Notes under the pieces: generated by a model
Database searches by the model: none
Seen by the model: only the letters and a program-made list of their open reading frames with translations
What the model was told of the DNA's origin: nothing
Shown: positions 43,698 to 53,595 of the stretch, piece after piece
Layout of the letters: each line of letters starts with the position of its first letter
Position numbering within the stretch: position 1 is the first letter of the stretch
Assembly: GCA_902633335.1 (NCBI GenBank)
Contig: CACPFY010000001.1
Span: 1-64,000 of the forward strand
Direction: 5' to 3'
Source: an uncultured Pelagibacteraceae bacterium
GTDB lineage: Bacteria; Pseudomonadota; Alphaproteobacteria; Pelagibacterales; Pelagibacteraceae
Length of the DNA stretch: 64,000 nucleotides
Program-made: the position numbers and the translations under genes

Positions 43698-44468
43698 TTA
43701 TCTAGATGCTAATCTTGTATTTTGCATCGCAGCTGCCCAAATCACAAGACCAAAAGCGATCTTATTAATAAAGTCAGCAAGGTTGTAAATAATGTTTAAT
43801 GCATTAGCATCAACACCACCAGTTAAATAACCGAATACATATCCTAATGGATATATAGCCCAACCGATTGTTACGATAATTCTCATAGCGCTAAACGCAG
43901 TTGACATAGCCTTGTTACCAGACTTAGCAGCCGCAGTTCCAGCTTCACCTGAGAATATTTCAAACAAGATGTAAATCCATCCAGCCATTCCTATTACGAA
44001 ACCTACAAATGGTTGTATGTAACCAGCTTCACCTAAGTATCCACCGATTAACATTACTAAAGAACCAATTAATAGTTTCCAGAATATAGAAGTTGGCACC
44101 TTTCTTACAGCTGCCAAGATTAGATAGAATTCTACCATTTGAAGTGGAACAGTAATTAACCAGTCAATATATCTGTATACTGTTGGTGTATCACCAGTTG
44201 TCACCCAAACGTCTCGCATATACATGTAATGGATAAACGCAACACCAGTAACTAATCCAGCTACTGAAATTGATGTTCTCCAAGATGCTGCTACCGTACC
44301 TCTTTCTGCGAAAAAGAATACTGTAGTTGCGATCATACCCATTGACACAAGCCAGAAAGATATTCCTACGAAATCTCCTGTCTCAAGCATAGGCGTCGCA
44401 GCGTTAGCTGAACCAGTAATACCTAAAAAGGCAACTGCCGCTAAAGCTATTAGACTTAATTTTCTCAT
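43698..44468 (-). CDS. Proteorhodopsin (proton-pump type; Gln at the spectral tuning position)
   Basis: YRYIDWLITVPLQMVEFYLILAA (D97/E108 equivalents, Q105) and YNLADFINKIAFGLVIW (retinal Lys); signal peptide, seven TM helices. Confidence 0.98.
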   Translation of the reverse strand: MRKLSLIALAAVAFLGITGSANAATPMLETGDFVGISFWLVSMGMIATTVFFFAERGTVAASWRTSISVAGLVTGVAFIHYMYMRDVWVTTGDTPTVYRYIDWLITVPLQMVEFYLILAAVRKVPTSIFWKLLIGSLVMLIGGYLGEAGYIQPFVGFVIGMAGWIYILFEIFSGEAGTAAAKSGNKAMSTAFSAMRIIVTIGWAIYPLGYVFGYLTGGVDANALNIIYNLADFINKIAFGLVIWAAAMQNTRLASR

Positions 44469-44500
44469 GAAAACCTCCCTCGTTAGTTAGTTTTCTATTT

Positions 44501-44543
44501 TAGTTTATTAATAAACTATCTAGCAAATGACTAATTAGTCATT
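44501..44543. promoter_or_regulatory. Tandem perfect 18-bp palindromes in the proteorhodopsin upstream region
   Basis: TAGTTTATTAATAAACTA (44501-44518) and AATGACTAATTAGTCATT (44526-44543), each identical to its reverse complement. Confidence 0.6.
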
Positions 44544-44695
44544 ACTAGATTAGCTGGTCGGAACCATAATAAAAATCAGTGTTACAGTGAAGTCTTTTTT
44601 TTAAAAAAAAAGCCCATATTTATTGGTTTTTTTGGTTTTTTTTGGGGATATTTCTGTTTAGTATGGTTTAAACACATAATTTCATAGGAGACGAT

Positions 44696-46594
44696 TTGCA
44701 GGGCAAATATAAGGAAATATACGATTCTTCAATTAACCAGAAAGAGAGTTTTTGGAAAAATGTTGCTAAAGATATATTTTGGTACAAGAAACCATCAAAA
44801 ATTTTAAATTCATCAAACCCCCCTTTTTATAAATGGTATGAAGATGGAACTACTAACACTTGTTATAATGCAATAGATTTTCATATAGATAATGGTAGAG
44901 GGGAAAAGTTAGCTATTATTTACGATAGTCCAATTACAAACTCAAAAAAAACTTTCACTTACAATCAACTTAAAGAAAAAGTTTCTTTGTTCGCTGGAGC
45001 ACTGAAAAATCAAGGAATTAATAAAGGAGATCGTGTAATTATTTATATGCCGATGATACCAGAAGCTGTGATAGCAATGTTAGCTTGTGGAAGAATAGGC
45101 GCAGTTCATTCAGTTGTCTTTGGTGGTTTCGCCGCAAACGAATTAGCAAGCAGAATAGACGACTCTAAAGCAAAAATTATTGTTTCCGCCTCTTGCGGTT
45201 ATGAACCTGGACGAGTTGTTGAATATAAACCATTGCTTAACAAAGCTTTAGAACTTTCTAAGCACAAGCCGAATAAATGTATAATATTTCAAAGAGAGAA
45301 AAATAAAACAGTCTTAGACTCTAAAATTGATATTACATGGGATGATGCACTTAAAGGTGCAAAAAAAGAAGATTGTGTAGAAATGAATGCTAATGATTAT
45401 GCTTACATACTTTATACATCTGGGACTACTGGTCTACCAAAAGGTATTGTAAGAGATATAGGTGGACATATAGTGGCTCTTAAGTGGACCATGAAAAATA
45501 TTTACAACATTAATCAAGATGATGTTTGGTGGTCAGCAAGTGATATTGGATGGATAGTTGGTCATTCTTATATTGTATACGCCCCGTTATTTTACGGATG
45601 TACTACAATCCTGTTTGAAGGAAAACCAGTTGGAACTCCAGACGCTGGAGTTTTTTGGAGAGTAATATCTGAACATAAAGTAAAATCTTTATTTACAGCT
45701 CCAACTGCTATCAGAGCGATTAAGAAAGAGGATCCAGATGGTAAATTTTTCAAAAAATATGATTTAACTAATTTTGATACATTATTTTTGGCTGGAGAAA
45801 GAGCTGATCCTGATACTATTAAATGGTTTGAGAACTTATCAAATTCACCAGTAATAGATCATTGGTGGCAAACAGAAACTAGTTGGGCAATAACATCAAG
45901 TTGTACAGGCATAGAAAAATTTCCTGTAAAATATGGATCTGCTTTTAAACCTGTACCAGGATACGATCTAAAAGTTTTAAACTCTGAAGGAAAAGAAGTT
46001 GGGCCAGGAAAAATGGGAGACATCGTTGTGAAACTACCTCTGCCTCCTGGCACGTTTCCAACCTTATGGGGTGCAGATAAAAGATATAAAGAAAATTATA
46101 TGACAAATTATCCAGGTTATTATCAAACATACGATGCAGGACATATTGATGAAGATGGATATGTTTGGATTATGTCTAGAACTGATGACATCATTAACGT
46201 TGCTGGCCACAGGCTTTCAACTGGGGCAATTGAAGAAGTTCTTGCTGAACATAAATCTGTTGCTGAATGTGCAGTGCTTGGTATCGCTGATAAACTTAAA
46301 GGACAATTGCCAATTGGGCTTTTAGCGCTTAAAGCTGGAGTAAAACAAAAAAATGAGGAAATTATAAAAGAATGTGTCTCAATGGTTAGAGAAAAAGTTG
46401 GTCCTGTTGCAGCCTTTAAAATAGCTATTGTTGTAAAAAGATTACCAAAAACAAGATCAGGAAAAATATTAAGAGGCACTGTAAGAAAAATTGCAGATAA
46501 TGAACCTTATAAAATGCCCGCTACAATAGATGATCCTGCAATTCTTGATGAAATTAAAGAAGATTTAATTAAAAATAATATTTTAAAAACTTAA
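44696..46594 (+). CDS. prpE: Propionyl-CoA/acetyl-CoA synthetase (PrpE-like)
   Basis: AMP-binding YILYTSGTTGLPKGIVRDIGGH; DHWWQTETSWAI; RLPKTRSGKILRGTVR; TTG start with GGAG upstream. Confidence 0.88.
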   Translation: MQGKYKEIYDSSINQKESFWKNVAKDIFWYKKPSKILNSSNPPFYKWYEDGTTNTCYNAIDFHIDNGRGEKLAIIYDSPITNSKKTFTYNQLKEKVSLFAGALKNQGINKGDRVIIYMPMIPEAVIAMLACGRIGAVHSVVFGGFAANELASRIDDSKAKIIVSASCGYEPGRVVEYKPLLNKALELSKHKPNKCIIFQREKNKTVLDSKIDITWDDALKGAKKEDCVEMNANDYAYILYTSGTTGLPKGIVRDIGGHIVALKWTMKNIYNINQDDVWWSASDIGWIVGHSYIVYAPLFYGCTTILFEGKPVGTPDAGVFWRVISEHKVKSLFTAPTAIRAIKKEDPDGKFFKKYDLTNFDTLFLAGERADPDTIKWFENLSNSPVIDHWWQTETSWAITSSCTGIEKFPVKYGSAFKPVPGYDLKVLNSEGKEVGPGKMGDIVVKLPLPPGTFPTLWGADKRYKENYMTNYPGYYQTYDAGHIDEDGYVWIMSRTDDIINVAGHRLSTGAIEEVLAEHKSVAECAVLGIADKLKGQLPIGLLALKAGVKQKNEEIIKECVSMVREKVGPVAAFKIAIVVKRLPKTRSGKILRGTVRKIADNEPYKMPATIDDPAILDEIKEDLIKNNILKT

Positions 46595-47896
46595 AGGTTT
46601 CCCCTTTGACTCAATTAGTATTTTGCCATCAGACATCACTAAAATACCGTTTATAATTGTTCCTACTGGAAAGCCTTTGACTTTATAATTATGAAATGGT
46701 GTCCAGCCACATTTACTAGCTATCATCTCATTTTTAATCGTCACTTCTTTATTCATATCAACTATAGTCAAATCGGCATCATAACCCTCTTTAATAAATC
46801 CTTTATTCTTGATTCCAAATATTCGACAAGGGTTTTCGCACATTAAACTAATGAGTTGATTTAAAGTAAGTTTTTTATTGTTAACATGATCAATCATAAC
46901 TGGAAAAATAGTTTGAACCCCAGGCATTCCTGAAGGAGAATTTGGATACTCTTTATCTTTATTCACTTTTAGATGAGGAGCGTGATCAGAGCCAAGCACA
47001 TCAACAATATTATTCTTTATAGCCATCCAAAGACGATCATAGTGCTCTTTACCACGCAATGGAGGATTCATTTGAGCATAAGTTCCTAATTTATCATAAC
47101 AATCTGGAGCATATAATGTTAAATGCTGCGGAGTGGTCTCAAAAGTAACATTTTTTTTATGCATTGCTAAAAAGTCTACTTCTTCTTTCGTTGTAACATG
47201 TAAAACATGAATTTTTTTATTATATCTCTCTGCAATTTTTACTACTCTACGTGTAGAAGACATTGCGCATTCAACGTTTCTCCACTCATGATGTGAATGA
47301 ACATCGCCTTTTCTAATAAATTTTTTTCTTAGTTTAATAATATCCTCATCTTCAGAATGAATAGAAACAACTCTGTCACTGCTCGATATTACTTTTTCAA
47401 TATCTGCTTCTTTATCTACTAATAAATTTCCAGTAGAAGAACCTGCAAATAATTTTACTCCACAACATCCTTCAACATTTTTTAATTGTGCGAGTTGATC
47501 AGTGTTTGTTGGAGTGGCTCCAAAGTAAAAAGCATAATTACTATGCATTCTATTTTTTGCTGCTTTAAGTTTTTTTTCAAATTCCACTAAATTTGCTGTT
47601 GGCGGATTAGTATTAGGCATTTCAAATAAAGATGTGACACCTCCCAATACAGCTGCTCTACTTCCACTTTCTAAGTCTTCGGCATCAGTTGAGCCAGGCT
47701 CTCTAAAATGAACCTGAGTATCTATAATACCAGGTAAAACGATCTTATTATCTGCATCGTAAACTTTGTGGTTATTTAGATCTGCTTTTCCAATAGATTT
47801 TATTTTTCCGTCAGATACAGTAATATCTGTTTTTACCAGTTTTCCTTCTATGTAGCAGTTTCCATTTTTAATGATGAGACTATTATTATCAGACAT
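46583..47896 (-). CDS. pyrC: Dihydroorotase / cyclic amidohydrolase
   Basis: VLPGIIDTQVHFREPG; GSDHAPH; FEMPNTNPPT. Confidence 0.85.
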   Translation of the reverse strand: MSDNNSLIIKNGNCYIEGKLVKTDITVSDGKIKSIGKADLNNHKVYDADNKIVLPGIIDTQVHFREPGSTDAEDLESGSRAAVLGGVTSLFEMPNTNPPTANLVEFEKKLKAAKNRMHSNYAFYFGATPTNTDQLAQLKNVEGCCGVKLFAGSSTGNLLVDKEADIEKVISSSDRVVSIHSEDEDIIKLRKKFIRKGDVHSHHEWRNVECAMSSTRRVVKIAERYNKKIHVLHVTTKEEVDFLAMHKKNVTFETTPQHLTLYAPDCYDKLGTYAQMNPPLRGKEHYDRLWMAIKNNIVDVLGSDHAPHLKVNKDKEYPNSPSGMPGVQTIFPVMIDHVNNKKLTLNQLISLMCENPCRIFGIKNKGFIKEGYDADLTIVDMNKEVTIKNEMIASKCGWTPFHNYKVKGFPVGTIINGILVMSDGKILIESKGKPLSF

Positions 47897-47934
47897 AAAT
47901 TTTATGTATACTATACAATAATTAAAAAATTTAA

Positions 47935-48810
47935 ATGAAAAAAAATTTAATAAACATTCTTAAAGACAGGGGAATAATTTTAGTTTCAGGAAAAGATTCT
48001 AAAGAATTTCTTCAAAATATTGTAACCAACGATATAAATAGTGTAAAAGAGACTAACAGTATCTTTTCTGGCATTTTTACCCCGCAAGGAAAGTATTTAT
48101 ATGAATTTTTTATTTTAAAGTCAGATGATGGTTATTTATTAGATTGCCCAGATGAATTTACAGAGGAAATAATAACTTTTTTAAATAAATATAAATTAAA
48201 TTCAGAAATTCTAATTAAAAATATTTCAGATAAATTCGTAGTTGGTATAATTTCTAATGAAAAGTTTGAAGAAATAAAAAAAAATGAAAATAAATTTACC
48301 CAGACAATTATTTATAGATTGAGTCCGATTTTTCAGGATCCAAGATCAACGAGGTTGGGAACAAGAGTAATATCAAATTTAGAGAAATTATACTTAACTA
48401 TTAAAAAATTATCTTTAAATATTCAAGGAAATAACGATTATTTTACCAACGCTCATGAGGCAGGCGTACCAATTAAAAAATTAAAAAATTTACAGAATAA
48501 TTTATTTGGACTTGAGGCAAACTTTGAGGAATTTAAAGCAATTGATTTTAAAAAAGGTTGCTACATAGGACAGGAAAATACTGCGCGAATGAAATTAAAA
48601 AATAAATTAAGAAAAAAATTATTTGCTTTAAATTCCGACTCAAGTTTAAAAGTTGGAAGTGAAATTACCCTCGAAAATAATATAATAGGTAGACTTTTAA
48701 TTAACAATCCCTATCCTTTTGGATTATTAGATACAACTAAGATAGATTTTACAAAAATAAAAAACAAAGAAGTTTTAGTTGGCCAACATAAAGCAAAAAT
48801 AGTCTTATGA
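47935..48810 (+). CDS. ygfZ: YgfZ/GcvT-like folate-binding protein
   Basis: KGCYIGQENTARMKLKNKLRKKLFAL (YgfZ signature KGCYIGQE). Confidence 0.88.
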   Translation: MKKNLINILKDRGIILVSGKDSKEFLQNIVTNDINSVKETNSIFSGIFTPQGKYLYEFFILKSDDGYLLDCPDEFTEEIITFLNKYKLNSEILIKNISDKFVVGIISNEKFEEIKKNENKFTQTIIYRLSPIFQDPRSTRLGTRVISNLEKLYLTIKKLSLNIQGNNDYFTNAHEAGVPIKKLKNLQNNLFGLEANFEEFKAIDFKKGCYIGQENTARMKLKNKLRKKLFALNSDSSLKVGSEITLENNIIGRLLINNPYPFGLLDTTKIDFTKIKNKEVLVGQHKAKIVL

Positions 48811-49505
48811 TAGGAATTTTAGGAGGAATGGGAACACAAGCTGGCTTAGATTTTTCAACTAAGTTAGCAAAGTTGTACAGGGGAAAACTTGATCAAAAAT
48901 ACCCACTATTTATTCTTTATAATAAATCTAATGTTCCGAAGCGGTTAGCTGATAATAAATCTTATAAAAAAGTTTTGAAAAGTCTGTTGGAAGGATGCTT
49001 ATTTTTACAAAAAAATAAATGTAAATTCATAGCTATTCCCTGTAACACAGCGCATCATTGGTATAAAGATTTAAATAAAAAGTTAAAAATTCCAATTATA
49101 AGTATGCCGAATGAAGTTTTTAATTATGCAAAAAAAAATTGCTCCTTCAAATCTAAAATTGGAATATTGGCAACAGAAAGTACTATTAAAACAAAAATTT
49201 ATCATAAAATTTTTGAAAAAAAATATAAGTTAATTGAACCTACAAAATTACTTCAATCGAATTCGGTGAATAAAGCAATTACATTTGTTAAAAAGGGTAA
49301 AGTAAAAGATGCTGAAAAAATAATAAAACCGGCAGTAAATTATTTATTAAAAAGTAATTGTAAAAAGATCATCCTTGCTTGCACTGAACTTCCAGTTGCA
49401 ATATTTGCTTATAAATCTTTTAAAAAGGTAAAATCATCAAAAACTTTTTTAGACCCAAATTTGATATTAGCTAAAGCTTCTATGAAAAATTATAAAAAAT
49501 ACTAA
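48807..49505 (+). CDS. Aspartate/glutamate racemase family protein
   Basis: GILGGMGTQAGLDFSTKL; AIPCNTAHHWY; ILACTELPV. Confidence 0.9.
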   Translation: MIGILGGMGTQAGLDFSTKLAKLYRGKLDQKYPLFILYNKSNVPKRLADNKSYKKVLKSLLEGCLFLQKNKCKFIAIPCNTAHHWYKDLNKKLKIPIISMPNEVFNYAKKNCSFKSKIGILATESTIKTKIYHKIFEKKYKLIEPTKLLQSNSVNKAITFVKKGKVKDAEKIIKPAVNYLLKSNCKKIILACTELPVAIFAYKSFKKVKSSKTFLDPNLILAKASMKNYKKY

Positions 49506-50221
49506 TTTTTTTTAAATTTTCCAAATACCACCTCTGGAGCATTTTCATATTTACATGCCAATATCAAATCATAATCCTTTAATTTCGACTCTGAAAAATT
49601 GTGAAATGCTCTGCATTCATCAGTACTAAATTGATCAAAAATAAAATAATAATTTTGAAAATATTTATCTAATTCAAATAATGTAAACAGTGTTGCTGAG
49701 TAAAGTACAGCATCAAAATATATAACAACAGTTTTTTTTTTTGAATTTTCACTTAAATTTTTTAAAAAACCAGGTAATGTATCCTGGAACAACCCTTTTA
49801 CGAATTTCACTCTGCTGTCACTGATTTTTGGAAAATTCCCCCCAGTATCGTAGTGTCCTTTTTTTAACCAGCGCCAAGTTGTGGGCATTCCAGTGAAGGT
49901 ATCAAAACCATAAAATTCTGAGTTTTTATTTTTATATTTGTCAGCAAAATATTTAATAGACCTTCCCGTCCAAGTGCCAAATTCAAGATATAAGATTTCC
50001 TCATTCTCGTTTACGATCTCTGGAATATGTTCCCAAGCTTTAACTCTTACCTTTTCATCCCATTGATCTTCTTTAATATATCCAGTAATTGAAGCAGTTA
50101 TTTTCGGTTTTTTTTTCTTAATGATTTGATCCCAAATTACCACGTGAGAAACTCTTTCAAGAGTTTTTAAATTAAAGAACTTTTTAATAGACTCTTTTAC
50201 CAATTTCGAAACTATAGACAT
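49502..50221 (-). CDS. SAM-dependent methyltransferase (TylF/MycF-like)
   Basis: YLEFGTWTGRSIKYFADKYKNKNSEFYGFDTFTGMPTTW; VKGLFQDTLPGFL. Confidence 0.7.
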   Translation of the reverse strand: MSIVSKLVKESIKKFFNLKTLERVSHVVIWDQIIKKKKPKITASITGYIKEDQWDEKVRVKAWEHIPEIVNENEEILYLEFGTWTGRSIKYFADKYKNKNSEFYGFDTFTGMPTTWRWLKKGHYDTGGNFPKISDSRVKFVKGLFQDTLPGFLKNLSENSKKKTVVIYFDAVLYSATLFTLFELDKYFQNYYFIFDQFSTDECRAFHNFSESKLKDYDLILACKYENAPEVVFGKFKKN

Positions 50222-50287
50222 AAATTCTAAAGATACTTACCACATAAATAGAAAATTTATAGTTAAAAAAATGCCAAATTTTCACAC

Positions 50288-50407
50288 CTATAAGGCATTA
50301 AGTAATCTTGATAATGAAGCAAGTATCCCATAACCACTTAATTCTATAAAAAGCACTATCAAAATTATTAATATTATTTTTTTTCTTTTTTGAAAAAACT
50401 CAAACAT
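50288..50407 (-). CDS. Putative 39-aa small membrane protein
   Basis: ATG at 50405-50407, TAG at 50288-50290: MFEFFQKRKKIILIILIVLFIELSGYGILASLSRLLNAL; one predicted TM helix; below the ORF-track length cutoff. Confidence 0.45.
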   Translation of the reverse strand: MFEFFQKRKKIILIILIVLFIELSGYGILASLSRLLNAL

Positions 50408-50499
50408 ATTTTAACTAATATCATACTTAATATAATAGCTGAATTTAATTTTAAATTCATTTGTATACATAAGTTTAAATTTTATATATAGGATGGCAG

Positions 50500-52185
50500 A
50501 TGAGCAAAATAATGTCTGATATTGAAATTGCAAGAGCTTCAAAGATGAAGCCGATTGGAGACGTGCTTAAAAAATTCAATATTCCAGATGATCCTTTATC
50601 GTTTAGCCCAATGGGAAGACATATTGCAAAATTAAATTTTGCGTATTTTGACAAACTTAAAGATAAACAAAGCAATCTTATATTAGTGACTGCAATTACA
50701 CCTACCCCAGCCGGAGAAGGAAAAACAACTACTTCAGTTGGATTAAACGATGGATTAAATAAAATAGGTAAAAATTCTATAGTATGTTTAAGAGAACCAA
50801 GCCTAGGTCCATCATTTGGTATGAAAGGTGGAGCAGCTGGAGGAGGATACGCTCAGGTCGTACCGATGGAACAGATCAATTTACATTTTACTGGGGATTT
50901 TCATGCAATTACTTCAGCTCACAATTTGTTATCAGCTTTAATTGATAATCATATATATTGGGGAAATAAACTTAATATAGATAAAGAAAATATAGTTTGG
51001 AAAAGAGTAGTTGATCTTAACGACCGTAGTCTAAGAAAAATTAAAATAAATCTTGAAAAGTTAAAAGCAAATACTCCAAGAAACGATAGTTTCGATATTA
51101 CAGTTGCTTCTGAGGTCATGGCTATATTTTGTCTTTCGAACAATATAGAAGAATTAGAAAAAAAAATTGGAAATATTACTGTTGCGTATACAAAAGAAAA
51201 AAAGCCTATTTATGCAAAAGATTTAAATGCTCATGGTCCAATGACAGTTTTGTTAAAAGAAGCTATTAGACCGAACGCAGTTCAAACACTTGAAAATAAT
51301 TTAGCAATTATTCACGGTGGTCCTTTTGCAAATATAGCACATGGTTGTAATTCTATTTTAGCGACGAAAACTGCAATGAAATTGTCTGAATACGTGGTAA
51401 CTGAAGCAGGATTTGGTGCGGACTTAGGTGCGGAAAAATTTTTAGACATAAAATGTCGTAAGGCAAATATTCAACCAAGTTGCGTTGTACTCGTCGCTAC
51501 CATTAGAGCTCTTAAAATGCATGGTGGATTAGAAAAAGATAATCTTAAAGAAGAAAATTTAGAAGCACTTAAAAAAGGATTGCCAAATCTTAATAGACAT
51601 GTGGAAAACATAAAAAAATTTGGCCTTGAACTCGTTGTTGCTATTAATCATTTTATTACTGATACAGATAAAGAAATACAACTTGTTAAGGATCATTGTG
51701 CAAAACTTAAAATTAAAGTAAGCCTCTGTACTCATTGGGCAGATGGAGGAAATGGAGCAAAAAGCTTAGCAAATGACGTTGTAGAATTGTGTAAAAATAA
51801 CAAAAGATCAAATTTTAAATACCTTTATTCAGATGAAAATTCTCTGTTAGAAAAAGTAGAAAAAATTGCTAAAGAAATTTATCGTGCTGACAGCCTAGAA
51901 ATAGAAGATGAGACTAAAACGAAAATGAAACTAATTGAACAAGCAGGATTTGGAAGGTTTCCAGTTTGTATTGCAAAAACACAATACAGTTTCTCGACTG
52001 ATCCTAAGCTTAAGGGCGCGCCAACTGGTCATAAATTGCAGATAAGAGAAGTCAGATTATCTAGTGGAGCTGAATTTATTGTTGTTGTTTGTGGATCTAT
52101 AATGACTATGCCAGGTCTACCAAGAGTTCCCGCAGCTGATAATATCAAATTGAATAAAAAAGGTGATATAGAGGGATTGTTCTAA
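50500..52185 (+). CDS. fhs: Formate-tetrahydrofolate ligase
   Basis: [55 protein letters not shown]. Confidence 0.98.
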   Translation: MSKIMSDIEIARASKMKPIGDVLKKFNIPDDPLSFSPMGRHIAKLNFAYFDKLKDKQSNLILVTAITPTPAGEGKTTTSVGLNDGLNKIGKNSIVCLREPSLGPSFGMKGGAAGGGYAQVVPMEQINLHFTGDFHAITSAHNLLSALIDNHIYWGNKLNIDKENIVWKRVVDLNDRSLRKIKINLEKLKANTPRNDSFDITVASEVMAIFCLSNNIEELEKKIGNITVAYTKEKKPIYAKDLNAHGPMTVLLKEAIRPNAVQTLENNLAIIHGGPFANIAHGCNSILATKTAMKLSEYVVTEAGFGADLGAEKFLDIKCRKANIQPSCVVLVATIRALKMHGGLEKDNLKEENLEALKKGLPNLNRHVENIKKFGLELVVAINHFITDTDKEIQLVKDHCAKLKIKVSLCTHWADGGNGAKSLANDVVELCKNNKRSNFKYLYSDENSLLEKVEKIAKEIYRADSLEIEDETKTKMKLIEQAGFGRFPVCIAKTQYSFSTDPKLKGAPTGHKLQIREVRLSSGAEFIVVVCGSIMTMPGLPRVPAADNIKLNKKGDIEGLF

Positions 52186-53385
52186 TTATTTTTTTTTATA
52201 CCTCGCTGCTTCTTCAGATCCGCCTGTTGCGCTTCCTTTACTGTAAGAATGTGCTCCCATCCCTGCAAGTTGACCATCTTTTACAATTAAATATTGTTCT
52301 CTTATTGGCTTTTTATCAAAGAAACATTCTAAAATTTCTCTAACTCCAGCAGCATATCTGTATTGAGCGGATAATGAAGTTCCTGATGTATGAGGAGTCA
52401 TTCCATGGTTAGGCATAGATCTCCATACGTGATCGTTTGGTGCTGGTTGCGGAAACCAAACATCTCCAGCATACCCACTTAATTGACCAGATTTAAGAGC
52501 TTTAGCTATAGCTTCCCTATTACAAATTTTACCTCTAGCGGTATTAATTATATATGCGCCTTTTTTCATTTTATTAATTAATTTATCATCAAACAAATTT
52601 TCTGTTTCTGGGTGAAGAGGACAGTTGATAGTTACGACGTCACAAACTTTTACCAAGGACTCTACTGATTCATGAAATGTTAAATTTAATTCTTTTTCGA
52701 CTGAGTCAGGTAATTTATGTCTATCGAAGTAATGAAGCTGAACATCAAAAGGTTTCATTTTTCTTAATGCATCTAAACCTATTCTACCAGCTGCAACTGT
52801 TCCAACATGCATACCTTCTACGTCATATGATCTTTGAACTGCATCAGCTATATTCCAACCACCATCTTTAACTATGGCATGTTGATTATGATAATCTCTA
52901 ACTAGTGACAAAATCATCATTACAATATGTTCAGCTACAGATCGGGAATTGCAATAAGTTACTTCAACAACATCTATTTTATTATCCATAGCTGCTTGTA
53001 AATCTACGTGATCAGAACCTATACCAGCAGTAATTGCCATTTTTAGATTTTTAGCTGTTTTAATTTTTTCTTTAGTTAAATAATAAGGCCAAAAAGGTTG
53101 TGATATTACAATATCTGCATCAACAAGTTCTTTATCTGCTTTACAGCCTTTTGCATCTTTGTCTGAAGTCACAACTAAAGTATGGCCGTTAGACTCTAAA
53201 AATTTACGTAAACCTAATTCTCCTGATACACATCCTAATAATTCCCCAGGCTTAAAATCTATACTTTTTGGAGATGGTAAAGTCATTCCATCAGGATATT
53301 TATCTAATTTTGGTAAACTTGATAAAGGATAGCTTTTCGGCATCCCTTTTTTTGGATCATCGTAAAGAACACACAGTATTTTCAT
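52186..53385 (-). CDS. fdh: NAD-dependent formate dehydrogenase
   Basis: ITAGIGSDHVDL; VTYCNSRSVAEHIVMMIL; VGTVAAGRIGLDALRKM; PHTSGTSLSAQYRYAAG. Confidence 0.93.
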   Translation of the reverse strand: MKILCVLYDDPKKGMPKSYPLSSLPKLDKYPDGMTLPSPKSIDFKPGELLGCVSGELGLRKFLESNGHTLVVTSDKDAKGCKADKELVDADIVISQPFWPYYLTKEKIKTAKNLKMAITAGIGSDHVDLQAAMDNKIDVVEVTYCNSRSVAEHIVMMILSLVRDYHNQHAIVKDGGWNIADAVQRSYDVEGMHVGTVAAGRIGLDALRKMKPFDVQLHYFDRHKLPDSVEKELNLTFHESVESLVKVCDVVTINCPLHPETENLFDDKLINKMKKGAYIINTARGKICNREAIAKALKSGQLSGYAGDVWFPQPAPNDHVWRSMPNHGMTPHTSGTSLSAQYRYAAGVREILECFFDKKPIREQYLIVKDGQLAGMGAHSYSKGSATGGSEEAARYKKK

Positions 53386-53450
53386 TTAATAATTTGACTA
53401 TTAACTACAGTCAAAGTCAATTAATATTTAATCAGTATTCAAAAGGTTTT

Positions 53451-53535
53451 TGGTGCGGTCGGAGAGACTCGAACTCTCATGGGAAAACCCACACGGCCCT
53501 CAACCGTGCCTGTCTACCAATTTCAGCACGACCGC
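53451..53535 (-). tRNA. tRNA-Leu(GAG), CCA encoded
   Basis: Minus strand GCGGTCGTGCTGAAATTGGTAGACAGGCACGGTTGAGGGCCGTGTGGGTTTTCCCATGAGAGTTCGAGTCTCTCCGACCGCACCA: 7-bp acceptor stem, CACGG-TTGAGGG-CCGTG anticodon arm, long variable arm, GTTCGAG T-loop. Confidence 0.97.
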
Positions 53536-53595
53536 TTGTTTATGCGACAATAAATGAATGACAATTATTGTTCAAGTTGATAGACTGAAATTAGT

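Noticed and set aside
44619-44646. Possible G-quadruplex/telomere-like GGT7GGT8GGGG
   Set aside because: Loops too long and G-runs too short for a credible quadruplex; treated as a homopolymer block only
46123-46479. 118-aa minus-strand ORF (and 45859..46053, 45945..46130) inside prpE
   Set aside because: Antisense shadows of the well-supported AMP-ligase gene
53388-53425. TTGACT...AGTCAA inverted repeat as a tRNA-Leu terminator
   Set aside because: Weak 6-bp AT stem with a 9-nt loop, no U-tract; may be part of the fdh promoter instead
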